Shown here in pieces: positions 10,083 to 20,785 of a stretch of 64,000 nt of DNA. How positions within the stretch are numbered: the stretch's first letter is position 1; every line of letters starts with the position of its first letter. Made by a program: the position numbers and the translations under genes. Source of the DNA: Pochonia chlamydosporia 170 (taxonomy: Eukaryota; Ascomycota; Sordariomycetes; Hypocreales; Clavicipitaceae); the NCBI RefSeq assembly GCF_001653235.2, contig NC_035792.1:682001-746000 (forward strand), written 5' to 3'. Under the pieces are notes generated by a model. The model ran no database searches. It was not told the origin of the DNA and saw only the letters and a program-made list of their open reading frames with translations.

Positions 10083-12272
10083 CTATCCAGTCTCAACCTT
10101 TGCGTTCTGAAAAGTAAAGCCGTGCTTCTCAAAAACGGCACACTGCTTCGACTGCCCCGGATTATCCGTGACAGACGGAGGCATGCTCAACAATGCAATC
10201 TGTTTAGCGTTCTTCTTATACTGAGAAATGCGGTACTCATCGTGACCAAAAATCTCGAGTGTAGACGTATATGCCGGCCCCCTTATCTTGAGCATCTTAG
10301 TATCCGGGTTCGGATCGCCAGTCCTGATGAATGCGCCCCAGATATCATTAAGAAGCTGCGAGTGTAAAATGTCATCTTCACCAAAGTACGGCTGCACGCC
10401 TTTAGTCTTGCTGTTTAGATTGCCCCAGACAGGAAGAACGTCCGCCGAATGACAGGTAGCGTTGTAGTTGTCGTTCGGGAAGCATACGCTCGTGGTATTA
10501 GTCGACGACTGTTGATGCCCCTGGCCGATCTCAACCTCATAGAGGGACGAGAACGCATACAAGCCGCCATTGTCTAAGAGATAAGCCTGTGGACATGTCC
10601 ACTGTGCCTCTGTAACCGCCTTGCTGACCATGTTGCGGACGGAGTCGGGGTCTTTCGGGTCAGTTTTAAAGGCGCCAGATGCAATCATGCTGGAAGCAAG
10701 ATCCGAGGGGAAAGCAATTCCGAAAGTCGAGTCCAGCAGAGCTTGTGTATTGCCGATGCTAGATGTGAGAACGCGGTTCACATACATTGTTCCTTCGTCC
10801 TTGACCGTCGTAAACATAACTGGTACCCGTGAAGGCACCTTGCCATTCTTGAGGAGCTTGTCGAATTGGTCGTCAATGACACCCGTACCCTTATCATCAA
10901 CCATTGGTAGAATGGGCTCCGTTTGAGCTTGGAACAGGCCAGAGTGAAAGTAGTTCTTGGCCACAACCTGGGCAATTCCAGAGAGCGCAGTAGCATAGTT
11001 CTTATTGCTCGCTATGAAACTGGTCGCAGGAACAGACTGCAGGCAAGAAACCAAGTCTTTTTCCGTCTTGGTGTCATTACATCCCACAGCAGTAGCCACA
11101 ATAGGCGTGATCATTTTGGAATACACATCCCTAGTAAACCAAGGCAAGTCAACCGGGGCAGACTGAACAATAGCGCCATGAAAGAGGCCCTTAGCCGAAG
11201 ACGACGACAAGAGAGCAATGCTGCTCTGCCCACCAGCTGACTGACCGAAGATAGTCACTTGCTCGGGATCGCCACCAAAAGCAGCAACGTGGTCTCGTAC
11301 CCAGCGAAGAGCTTGGATCTGGTCTTTGATACCAAGGCTCCCGTCGAGCATCGACTCACTAGCCAGGAATCCCAAGGCGCCTATGCGGTAGTTGACCGTG
11401 ACGATGACAACATCGTTACGACTGGCAAAGTTGCCTCCGTCGTAGTCGATAAGTGAGTTTGCGCCTACGACAAACGCACCACCATAGAAGTAGACTGCCA
11501 CAGGGCGACGAGCCGAGCTGCGTGACACTTTGGCCGGCAGAACAGGAGTGAAGACGTTGAGGTAGAGACAGTCTTCGGATATGTTGGTCGAGTCGCCAAA
11601 TGGACTGACGGGCTGAATGCACGGCGCACTCACTTTTGTTGCGTCGATACTTCTGGTTCCCGTGTAGTTCTGAGGTGGCATGAACCTGAGTTTCTGAACC
11701 GGCGCATCCGCAAAGGGTATTCCAAGGAAACGGAACGATCTCTTGTCTCTGTAGCCAGTGATCTTGTAGTCGCTGGAAGTAACCGTGACTTTTGAATCCT
11801 TCATAGGACTGGTATTTTTGTCGGTCGTCGGCGCAACTTTGGAGGAGCACAGCGAAGGCAGTTTGGTGTCACAGGAAACTTTGGACACCCGCCTAGATCG
11901 ATAAGAGTACGCCATACACTCATCGTCTTCGCTGCTTTGAACCCATAGCGAGTCTCCTTTTGTAAGACCGCCCGTGGCAACGAGGTAGTCGAGCTCAAAC
12001 TGAATATCAGTGACTTTGCAGTTGCTGCGCACCGTGGAGATGGGGAGAAGCGTCTCTCCGACGGCGGCGCAACGTCTCAATGCATTCTTGTGGTTCAAGT
12101 GATCGTGAATGAGCAATGCAGCTCCGCCGCTGTTTTCCGGTCTGAGATTGTTATAGTTGAGGACTTGGACAGTACCAACCGAGCTGCTGTCAGGGGATGA
12201 AGCCAAGGCAGCGTGTCCGCATAGCAGCAGCACGCCGCTGACGAACTGGACGTGCATTATGACTAGAATCAA
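10083..12272 (-). CDS. Secreted type-B carboxylesterase with N-terminal extra domain
   Basis: Predicted 729-aa intronless secreted esterase/lipase of the alpha/beta-hydrolase fold. It has a signal peptide (hydrophobic GVLLLCGHAALA), then about 140 residues with four or more cysteines and a C-type-lectin-like pattern (ALRRCAAVGE, LWVQSSEDDECMAY, VSCDTKLPSLCSS), then the carboxylesterase domain from about residue 160. Hallmarks: FLGIPFADAP, EDCLYLNVFTP, the oxyanion strand VYFYGGAFVVG, the nucleophile elbow FGQSAGG, and the probable catalytic His in CHSADVLPVWGN. N-glycosylation sequons are frequent. Translation may start at the second ATG (MHVQFVSG), which gives a neater signal peptide. It probably hydrolyses extracellular or vacuolar esters; the substrate is unknown. 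The catalytic domain is certain, the lectin-like reading of the N-terminus is inference. Confidence 0.9.
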   Translation of the reverse strand: MILVIMHVQFVSGVLLLCGHAALASSPDSSSVGTVQVLNYNNLRPENSGGAALLIHDHLNHKNALRRCAAVGETLLPISTVRSNCKVTDIQFELDYLVATGGLTKGDSLWVQSSEDDECMAYSYRSRRVSKVSCDTKLPSLCSSKVAPTTDKNTSPMKDSKVTVTSSDYKITGYRDKRSFRFLGIPFADAPVQKLRFMPPQNYTGTRSIDATKVSAPCIQPVSPFGDSTNISEDCLYLNVFTPVLPAKVSRSSARRPVAVYFYGGAFVVGANSLIDYDGGNFASRNDVVIVTVNYRIGALGFLASESMLDGSLGIKDQIQALRWVRDHVAAFGGDPEQVTIFGQSAGGQSSIALLSSSSAKGLFHGAIVQSAPVDLPWFTRDVYSKMITPIVATAVGCNDTKTEKDLVSCLQSVPATSFIASNKNYATALSGIAQVVAKNYFHSGLFQAQTEPILPMVDDKGTGVIDDQFDKLLKNGKVPSRVPVMFTTVKDEGTMYVNRVLTSSIGNTQALLDSTFGIAFPSDLASSMIASGAFKTDPKDPDSVRNMVSKAVTEAQWTCPQAYLLDNGGLYAFSSLYEVEIGQGHQQSSTNTTSVCFPNDNYNATCHSADVLPVWGNLNSKTKGVQPYFGEDDILHSQLLNDIWGAFIRTGDPNPDTKMLKIRGPAYTSTLEIFGHDEYRISQYKKNAKQIALLSMPPSVTDNPGQSKQCAVFEKHGFTFQNAKVETG

Positions 12273-13582
12273 CGAGTGATGGTCAACAGTTTCCGTGTCG
12301 CTCCTTGAATAGGCGAGGGATCAGCCCGCCTAAATAGAAAATGAGTTCCTACATAGATAGCTCGCTTGGAAGAACAGGTATTTACCCCGGATCTCTCGGG
12401 GCCGAGGCAAGGTAACCCGTACCTTGCTCCCAGCATCACCACTTGCCTGTGATGTTGAAGGAAGGAATCTACAATTCATCATGCAACGTTCCCCGCCCCC
12501 AAAAACACAAACTTATGATCCTAGTGTTATTATCCTTGACATGTTGTCATCCGTCTCATGTCTGATTTAAACTCGCGTGTCAATGGTTTGGGTTAGCCTC
12601 GAATCCTATACCCGATCCAGTTTAGCATTTAGGAGCCTGTTCGATAAATTACCCGACAGCCAGTCTAGTTTGTACTAATTGGGTGGAAACTTGGGGAATA
12701 GCCGACCGTCGGGTACTGCCATATGGACTTTAATCAGGGCGAAATGGGTCAAGGTATCGGCTGCGGACAAAGGCGTTATGGCTTCAATAGGAAATTAGTC
12801 ACTAGGCTAGCACGTAACAGTTACTTTATCACTGAACGATAAAGGGGAAGTTTTGTATTGATAACTACTGAAAACCCCGAACCTGTCCGCTTTGATGTCA
12901 CTTGACTTGCATGTTTGTGCTGAAAGCCAACAACCCGACTTGACAGTATAGCCCTCAATGCCGACTTTTGCTGAACTTCCTTCAACATGTAGCCCTACGT
13001 CTCAACTAACTGCTCTGGCAAATGTCTACGGTCGCACATTAGCTAAGCTCCGCAATTCGCTGTCAAATTGATTTTGGCAAAAATCGCAAAATGCACTCAA
13101 CAGCAGCAAATAGCCATATTCTTAACTAATAGCACATTCTATAGAAAAAGAGTTATAGTAAATATAGTAACCAGAGGCACGCAATAAATATATATAAAAA
13201 ATTTTTGCTCTTAATTGTGGTACATTTTTCCGCCTAGAGGTATAGCCAGAGGTACAGCCATATATGTAAGGTGCAGCTAAAGTCTAGTTGCCTGTAACCC
13301 ACCATATGTGCACCTATGCCTCTGTGCTTGCACACATGCATATACCTTTGGCTATACCTTTTGGCCTTAATGTGCCACCGTAAAATGTCCGGTAAGTTAA
13401 CCTTCCCAGCGGCTCTTTCGGGGTTACCTCGTCTGGTGCCTGCGGGATTGAAAGAACCTTTTTGACCCTCTCGCAGTTTGCGCTAAATGAGATCAAGTCC
13501 AAACGACTTCTAATTTGAACGCTACCATCCACGGTCCTCATGAAGCATTTACGATATATCATTGTCTTCGGGCATACTATTG
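12273..13582. other. Intergenic region, partly AT-rich
   Basis: No coding region supported. An AT-rich core at about 13080-13260 contains runs such as TAAATATATATAAAAAATTTTT. The left part is the promoter side of the carboxylesterase gene. Confidence 0.5.
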
Positions 13583-16018
13583 CTATCGATATTTCAGCCC
13601 CTCCTTCGGCATTCGTATCTCTACGTCAGGGGCTGTTGTGAATGCGCATTTTCCAACACCACCTGACCTCTTAACCACTCCCCATTGCACTGGCATCAAG
13701 TATCCATTTTCACGATCCTCTTCTAAAACATGGCACGCCGCGCTAATAGCCCTACTATTCGTTGCGACCATTCTCATTGTCCCATCATACTTTCGAAGCC
13801 CCAACAGTCCAACGGCGGCAAGCAGGCCGGCTCCAACAGCCATGGCTAATCTCCCATCAGTCAAGGAACAGTTCCAAACGGTATACATGCAGCTGTGAAA
13901 CTCACCTGTAATCATAGCAATAGGGCTGTAAGCACATGTAGAAAATGTCGCATATCTATCCACAGTTCCATCCGTATACAGAGCAGTGATTCTTGCAAGA
14001 AAAAGACTCTGACTCAGGAGAAAGTGCATGACACCCGATGTAATATACAGCGGCACGCCATATCGCAACGGCAGTGATATAAAATAACTTGATCTCTGAA
14101 TGCCAATGGGCTCAGAAACTCGTAGTGGCTTACGCTTAACGGTCTTGTATAAGAGGCTGAACTCTCGCTGCACCAGCATCGTGCTCATCATTGCGTTGTA
14201 CATGACGTATACGATGGAGAGCACCAGCTGGGGGAGGTTGGCTACAAGAACGTTCGAAATCAGTCCGTTCGGATCACTGCGCGGCAGCGATGTTACGAGA
14301 TATGTGTACGGTGTTAATGCGCCGAACCCTAACTTGACAAGATCTGATATTCTGGTCGGGATCTGTCGATGATGCAGACTTTTGAATGCCGCGATGAGCA
14401 ATATCCCACCGATTAGGATGACAAACAGTCCCCTATATCGATGATTAGAATACCCGTAGCTTCAAGGGAAATATTTCCATGCCACAATACTCACGTAGCA
14501 ATCAGTATGATCCATCTTGTCGTGCTCGCAGCCTGCATCCACATCTTCGGCTCATTGCGAAACTCTCTCGGCGCATCCGTCGGTTTCGGAGGCATCTTTC
14601 CAAAACAAACCCGCGGTCTCTTCCTAGAAAAGTCTTCCTTGGTCGCAAGGCACATATCAGTGGTAGTGCGGTCCGGCACTCTCATAAAGGAGGCAATAGC
14701 GTCGCCGAGCGTATACAGAGTCTGAGACTCAACTGGTTCCGTGGCCTTTGCATCTCTACGCCGCGCCACCCACGCCCAGAGCATGAGGGCCGCTTTGACG
14801 AAATTCATGAGGCATATCGTGACGAGGATGTGAGGGGAGTACTGAAACCGGCATGACAAGTTGATCTGCGTGGGATCCTGGACGAGACAGCGGGACACTT
14901 CGTAGCGCGGCGGTCCCAAATACCAATTCGTGACCGCCGGTTGAGATGGCGATGACTGTGCTACAAACTTTCCTGTGCCGTTGCTCAATGCCCACAGGTT
15001 CTTGCCCCAGTCGTCCCATCGAGGTACGACATAAACATACATTAAGAGACTGTCGGCTGATGGACTTTGAACGGTCTCGTTTTTGACGAGGATGATGACG
15101 TTTCCTTGGGGTTTCCAGTAGTCGTCATATAGGTCGAAGCAGGATGAAATGTTCATTTCTTTGTACGTGCTCGCTTCTCGTTGTATATCCGAAAAGGTGG
15201 TCAAGTAATTAACGTAGTCGGGATTGACGTGGGAGTAATCCCAACCGGGATCGTCGGCGCCGTTATTCGCCGCTGTGGTTAAATTAAATGGGCTTCCAGT
15301 CAGAAACGAGTCCTTCACCACAGCAACAGCATAATCATTAGAGGAAAGAGACTGGAATACTGCCGAGTTATACCTTGACATATATCATTAGGAGTGCCTC
15401 CCAAAGCTAGGTCAATATCTCTATAGAATGGACTCACAACAGGTGGATGGGAACTGAGCTCAGAGCAAGAAAAAGCCAGGTCAGAATCCTCTTTCGACCT
15501 AAATGCCTAATGTTTCGCAAACTAGGCACACCGATGTCTAACCATGTCCCCTTTGCATGCGCTTTATCCACGTTGGCTCTGGTCGGCGCAGCTTGTAGCT
15601 GCATGCAGTAGTTGCTGGCGCTGAGCATTCCTGTGCCAAGAAGGTTGATGAGGAGGTGAATCCAAAGAGAAAGCTTCTTGACGGTGTTGCAGTCGCCTTC
15701 ATATATCAGCCCCACGCCATCTTGGCTACCATATTTAGACACTGCAAAGAGTGTCACGGACAGATTCGTGACTAGAATGATTCCGATGGTTAATATCTGA
15801 ATCATCAAGGCGCGAGACCGGCGAGACGCCCAGATTCGCCATGACTTTGTCTCATCGTCGTCGATTCGAGGGAACCACCAGGAAAGAAGTCGTCTCTGAG
15901 CAAAGTGGCGAGCTCGGAAGCTTTCGGCTGCACTGGTAGTAGAAGGAGAAGTTGGCAATGTACTCGATTCGTTTGGACTCGGTATGGAAGGGGAGGACAC
16001 CCGTCCGATCTCGTTCAT
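13583..16018 (-). CDS. DUF6536 multi-pass membrane protein (four exons)
   Basis: complement(join(13583..13845,13906..14432,14495..15373,15438..16018)); 749 aa. Introns of 64, 62 and 60 nt have standard GTGAGT donors. The N-terminus is a Ser/Pro-rich cytosolic tail, then a first membrane segment (ALMIQILTIGIILVTNLSVTLFAV) and the family core: GDC, WIHLLINLLGTGMLSASNYCMQLQAAPTR, AHAKGTWLDIGVPSLRN and SSVPIHLLYNSAVF. A large probably extracellular loop with sequons follows, then several hydrophobic helices. The C-terminus carries the conserved SRAISAACH and PVQWGVV elements. This is the fungal DUF6536 family: plasma-membrane or endomembrane proteins of unknown role. The last intron (13846-13905) is 60 nt and free of stops, so its retention would also give an open frame; family comparison from memory favours splicing. 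Confidence 0.85.
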
Positions 16019-16387
16019 GATGGAAACATAGGTTGCGCTGAGTCAGTAGAAAACTGAGGGAAGACAACACAATGCTGTATTCGACGATTTGGAGATGGGA
16101 GTATATCTATTGGAATGTTCTTATGTATCTTAGGGGCGGTAGCCAGGTTATTTCCCATCAAAAGTCTTACGCGAAAACGGAGTCCACCGGAAAGGCATAA
16201 GGATAGATCATTTTTTGACGCAGGACGTCGGACATATAGGCCATATGGGGATTAGTCTCTACACGGAATTATTATTAGGGCTGTAAAGTACCAGGCTCTT
16301 GGACATGAGAATCCCGTTGATTGCCTGAAGGCTTTCATACCCACAAGACCCTAAAAACCCCTCAGGTCTATCCTTGTCAACGTAGTA

Positions 16388-16508
16388 CAGTGGGAGGTCA
16401 GAAGTATTTAAACAAGGAAAGGTATCGCATATCGCGTTGTGTGGTGAGGCATATTAAGCTGTGTTAGTGTATATTTGGATATGTTCAAATATCTTTGACC
16501 ACAGACTG
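16388..16508. mobile_element. 121-bp MITE, copy 1 (Tc1/mariner-like ends)
   Basis: The element starts CAGTGGGAGGTCAG and ends CCACAGACTG, and is flanked by TA (16386-16387 and 16509-16510). Its ends form imperfect terminal inverted repeats of about 25 bp: GGTCA and TATTT-AAC occur in both after reverse complementing. CAGT-like ends with a TA target duplication are usual for non-autonomous Tc1/mariner-pogo elements in fungi. A second copy of exactly the same length lies 681 bp downstream. Confidence 0.85.
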
Positions 16509-17189
16509 TAGGTATCTTAAGAAACTTGTCATTAGACTCAGATGCTACTACTACTGCAAGACTCAACCAGCAAAAGTTGTATCGATCTGCTAATGGCTCT
16601 AATGGCAAAAGCCCCTGAGGAGGCATTGCACAAGCAACGGAATATAGCTGAAGAGTTGCGGCCTATTTCAGACTGTGATTGCGTGGCCAACTCCTCATTG
16701 GTTGCTAGAGGACGGGAGTATCCTCGTCTGCGCTAATGAGCGCGTAATCCTTGCTCGATCTGCAACGTTCATTGCAGTTGATCCGCTTCGTTTCCGCTTT
16801 GTTTCCGCACTTGGTTGATTCACGGGAGCGTGTCAGCATAATCCTTGCATTTTTGAGAGCAGTTTGACAAATACAATAGGGTCCTTGGATGACAAACCCC
16901 CGTTCGGTTGTCGCAAAGGGTAATAGATTCAACCCGTCGCTTCGACATCCGGTAAGTGCGTCCTGCGCCTCTCGTTTATCTGCAAGCCTCTCAACGGGAG
17001 ATCCACTCCTCTTCAGTTGGTTCTGTGCGAACTTGAGTTGCATTAGGGTTTCCTTCAATCTTGGTAAGATCTGATTTGTAATTATCTTGGTAATGAGATG
17101 GAATGGCGGCAGTTTGTGATTGCAGGGATTCAGCGGTAGCTAACCCAATCATCAACGACACTTTGGGGGATTTTGAAGCTGCAAAGATA

Positions 17190-17310
17190 CAGTGGGGGGT
17201 CAGAGGTATTTGAACAGGGAAAGGTATCGCATATCTCGTTGTGTGCTGAGCCATATTGAGCTGTGTTAGTGTATACTTGGATATGTTCAAATACATTGGA
17301 CCACAGACTG
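17190..17310. mobile_element. 121-bp MITE, copy 2 (Tc1/mariner-like ends)
   Basis: Same orientation and length as copy 1, about 90% identical, with most differences A/G or C/T transitions. It begins CAGTGGGGGGTCAG, ends CCACAGACTG, and has TA on both sides (17188-17189 and 17311-17312). It carries no coding capacity and would depend on a transposase elsewhere. Confidence 0.85.
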
Positions 17311-18387
17311 TAAAGAGTGGCTTGACATTTGAGAGAGTGAGGGCAACGCGTAGGTCAAGTTAGGTGTCGAGAAACCACTCATCCAAAGTGTTCCTTACTA
17401 GTTGCTATGTATCCAACTCCCACGCTCGCCTATGAAGGTTCCCACAATCAGGGGGAGACTACCCTGTGCTATGGTTGCTGTGGGATGTTCAGGCTTCTCA
17501 TGACACGCAGATAGGGTTCAGGAGACTGCGCCCGGACGAGCTTTTAGACTGGGCGGGAAAACGTTGAAACCAAGGTTACGTTAAGGTTGAGATGGTGTAA
17601 TACTATTAAAATCTTGCCTTCAAACGTGCATATAAGTATGCACACATTTGCCAATTGTGCATAGCAAAACAGGTTGAGCTTGTACCCAAGTGGAACAGCT
17701 CAGGTTTGCTGCAAGTATGGCTCTGCCACCGTATATCTTGGATCCCTTTTTGGAGGATCAAGGCCGCAGAGTATTGAGACTCGACAGTCCCATTTAAGAA
17801 CTTGAGCATTGAACTCGACCGATAGCCAAGCTGAGCTGGCTGCGACGGGCCGAGACGGCCCCACCTCGACTGGCGCCTCCCGTCCCGTCCCGTCTCGTCC
17901 CCGTCTCGTCGCCGTGTTGTCTTTTGGGTACATGTACATACCTTGACATATCTTCCAAGTTCTCAACCGTTAGTCTGCATGCCTCATCAATCAACCCGCC
18001 ATTTCCAGCTCTCATTTCGCATTTTCAGCCTCTCCTGTCTCCGTGTGTCTTTACACTCACTGCCCAGGTCTCACTCACGGACAGGATGAGCAGAGAAACT
18101 AGGCACCGAAGATCAACCCGATACTGGCAGGCAGCGAGAAACGGAAGTCTACATTGGGACCAATCAGTCATCCTTAGCCGCGTATTCCACCTATACATGT
18201 CTGTCACTCAAAAATGTGATGACGACAGACTAAATGCGATGCAGTTCGTGACTGGGCATTATATATCTTGCGACAATGACATTCCAACTATTGGGGGTCG
18301 TGTCCGCCTGCCACCTGTTCCTGCCAGCAAACAAACGTTAAATTGGTGAAATTTGCAGGCAAATGCTGGCCCAGAGAACCGTTTTCA

Positions 18388-19605
18388 ATGTCTCGTGAAG
18401 AGTTTCCATGCTATTTAAGCGCTTTGGTGCCCGAGCTTATCGAAAATGTCCTACTACATATCGACTCAGTGCACGCCCTTGGCAACTTCATCCTTGCCTC
18501 CCGCTACGTCCGTCGAGCTTTCAAGACCCGAAAACGCCACATCATCTGGCGCGTTCTGCACAACGAAATCGGTCCTGTTTTGAAGGATGCTGCTTTCCTT
18601 GGCCTCTTCCCTTATGCTGACCCCGGCAGCAGCTTAGATGTAAGAGCGAAGTTGGATTATTGGGATGAGGTTCATGACAAGGCTGCTCTATACAGAGACA
18701 TGTTAGCCACACGGGTCGAAGATATGACGATACCCAGTTCAGCGGAGCTAACCCAAATCTGCCACACACTCCATGACATAGATTTCCTTGTCAAAACTTA
18801 CATCGCCACGCGTCTGCCCCCATTCAACGGCAAGGACCCGGCAACCGCGCCCCCATCCGGCACGGAGAGATTGCGGTTGTTTCGAGCCTTCTATCGGCAC
18901 CAGATCATCTGCAATGCCTGGGCACCGACAAGGCGGGAAGCGAGCTGGCATGAAAGGGACACATGCGCCATCGGTAACACTAGCGAACACAATGGTCACC
19001 GTCTGGGTCTCTATGCAGCGTTTGAGACTTGGGAGTTACAGCAGGTTGACCACGCCAACTATTTCATTACGCAGCTGTGCGTGGCACTCTGCCTCGCTAC
19101 AGATAAAGCAAATCAGTCGATGAGCGAAGCCACGTACAGTGAGATTTTCTCACACGCTGACTGCCTTGTGCAGTACATGCGAGAGCAAGCCAATATCACC
19201 GACAATGCCCTCCGCGCCCTGTTACTACCAACGCGGATACGCAGCCGACGAGCTTCCGGTCAAATCATTTCTTGTGATGAATATTACAGGCGCTATGACT
19301 TGATCTGTCTTGAATACGCCGTGCAGACCCACAGGCTGGAAATTTTCCCAGATCCAGAAAGGGATCACCATAACGTACAACAGCAACAGCAAGATGAGGG
19401 TCGGGCATCAATCAACTTTGCCGGGGACGCCTTGAACAGCCCGCCATACGGTTGGGTGGATGCTCTGGACGGACACTACGTGAACTTTTTTGGACAAGCA
19501 CTGGTCGAACTCGTTTCGCCGCCACCGCTTCCCGGCCATGAAGATGTGTATTTCGAGCGACATTCGTTTCTAGAACTGTGGAGGGGTGCTGGATTTGCTC
19601 TTTGA
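18388..19605 (+). CDS. F-box-like fungal protein of unknown function
   Basis: 405 aa from the ATG at 18388 (420 aa if the in-frame ATG at 18343 is used). The N-terminus has an F-box-like helix set: YLSALVPELIENVLLHIDSVHALGNFILASRYVRRAF, the pattern by which fungal F-box proteins bind Skp1 in SCF ubiquitin ligases. The remainder is a mixed helical region with no recognised repeat (no WD40 or LRR), a Q-rich tract (VQQQQQDEG) and a C-terminus ending FLELWRGAGFAL. The downstream region presumably selects a partner. There is no signal peptide or intron. F-box assignment is moderate: the motif is short and the conserved Leu-Pro start is replaced by LVPEL. Confidence 0.65.
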   Translation: MSREEFPCYLSALVPELIENVLLHIDSVHALGNFILASRYVRRAFKTRKRHIIWRVLHNEIGPVLKDAAFLGLFPYADPGSSLDVRAKLDYWDEVHDKAALYRDMLATRVEDMTIPSSAELTQICHTLHDIDFLVKTYIATRLPPFNGKDPATAPPSGTERLRLFRAFYRHQIICNAWAPTRREASWHERDTCAIGNTSEHNGHRLGLYAAFETWELQQVDHANYFITQLCVALCLATDKANQSMSEATYSEIFSHADCLVQYMREQANITDNALRALLLPTRIRSRRASGQIISCDEYYRRYDLICLEYAVQTHRLEIFPDPERDHHNVQQQQQDEGRASINFAGDALNSPPYGWVDALDGHYVNFFGQALVELVSPPPLPGHEDVYFERHSFLELWRGAGFAL

Positions 19606-19937
19606 GATGAGGGACGAGTTAAAGCTATAAAGGAGCTAGATCTGCTAAAGACTCTAGAGACAGGATGGCTTGTGTATTAGGCCGTTGCAGATATTATATT
19701 CCGCTCGACAACAAGTCGGGCTACTGTCGGACAAATGGTTAGCATTTTCAGGACGTCAACATTTACAATTTAAATCTACAAATCTGCATGTACCCTAGCG
19801 TAGGGGTCCCCCAACCCATATTAGGATTGCCGCAATGACAGACATCTATGCAATGGTTGCCATTCTATTGTAAATTCCTCGTTGCAGTCATGTCCGCTGT
19901 ACCAAAGATAGCAACCGTAATACCTTTAGAGGACTCC
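19606..19937. other. Intergenic region between convergent genes
   Basis: Short 3'-to-3' spacer between the F-box-like gene and the CAP-N gene; nothing recognised in it. Confidence 0.5.
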
Positions 19938-20785
19938 CTAAGGATATTGTACAAAGTCTTCCGCAGGCCGACCCCTGAAATTCCAAGAAATTCCAGAAGG
20001 AAAATACACTTTAATATAGTCAATCAAGTCATGACATATCTGGTAGTATGAACGAATCCACCTCGCCTCCAAGGCCTCCCTGCAATCAAGTGTAAGTCCG
20101 TGGTCACATTAAATTCTTAACTCTGCGTTGACTATGCCATACTTATCTGTTTGACCCTTGAGAATTTTATTCCCAAAGAACTGTGCTGATTCGAGCGACT
20201 CTTCTACGCACATGAATGGTCGTAGTTGAATATTAATCCACGCAAGCATCCTAATGCCATCCGCTACAGCAGTAAGGTGCGTGTACATGGGGTCAAACCG
20301 ATTTGAGAGCTGCATTTCCATCACCGCAGTGATTGCATCGGAGACAGGCTTGAGCATATTTTCCAATATAGACTGTGCTGGTTTGGTAGCCATTGTTGAA
20401 AGTACTAGGAATCGTCGTTGTTCTTGGAATCCTTTGAGAACCTCTGCAGCCTAGAGCGGCGGCGTCAGCATTTTGGCTACGTTCCCAGCTAAACCATTAC
20501 GAACCTGTAAAGAGACTAAGCCGCCTAATTCGTCACTCAGATCAACATATTTTTGAACTGAGGAACTCAAAAAATTGTCAAATGCTACTATCGACTCGGG
20601 CAGCTCATCTGTTTGGTTGGCCGATGCAGTTGGAGGACTCGCCTCGTAGGCCTCACATATATCCTCTAAGCGTGCCACCACAGCCTCTAGCCTATATGAG
20701 GTCAGTCTGGTCTTTCTTTCGTAATAATGCGTACCGACCTTCGTAGCAGAGTGGGTAAGTTGTGTATTCCATCCCTGCCCGCCAT
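19938..20785 (-). CDS. CAP/Srv2 N-terminal domain-only protein (four exons)
   Basis: complement(join(19938..20079,20143..20450,20505..20691,20739..20785)); 227 aa. The frame closes over three short introns (donors GTCGGT, GTTCGT, GTATGG). The product matches the N-terminal part of adenylyl cyclase-associated protein, an actin-monomer and cofilin cofactor: MAGRDGIHNLPTLLRRLEAVVARLEDI at the start (the oligomerisation/cyclase-binding helix), then the helical bundle with FLSSSVQKYVDLSDELGGLV, LKGFQEQRRFLVLST, LTAVADGIRMLAW, VEESLESAQFFGNKIL and YFPSGISWN. It stops about where the proline-rich linker begins, so the WH2-like and beta-helix actin-binding C-terminal parts are missing. It may be a truncated paralogue with partial function or an early pseudogene; no internal stop is seen. 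The intact full-length gene would be elsewhere in the genome. Confidence 0.75.

Larger units (their letters stand above)
16019..18387. other. Intergenic region carrying the MITE pair
   Basis: About 2.4 kb between the divergent DUF6536 and F-box-like genes. Besides the two MITEs no gene was recognised. The segment 17830-17910 contains short repeats around CGTCCCGTC/CGTCTCGTC. Minus-strand frames between the MITEs look unrelated to known families. Confidence 0.5.
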
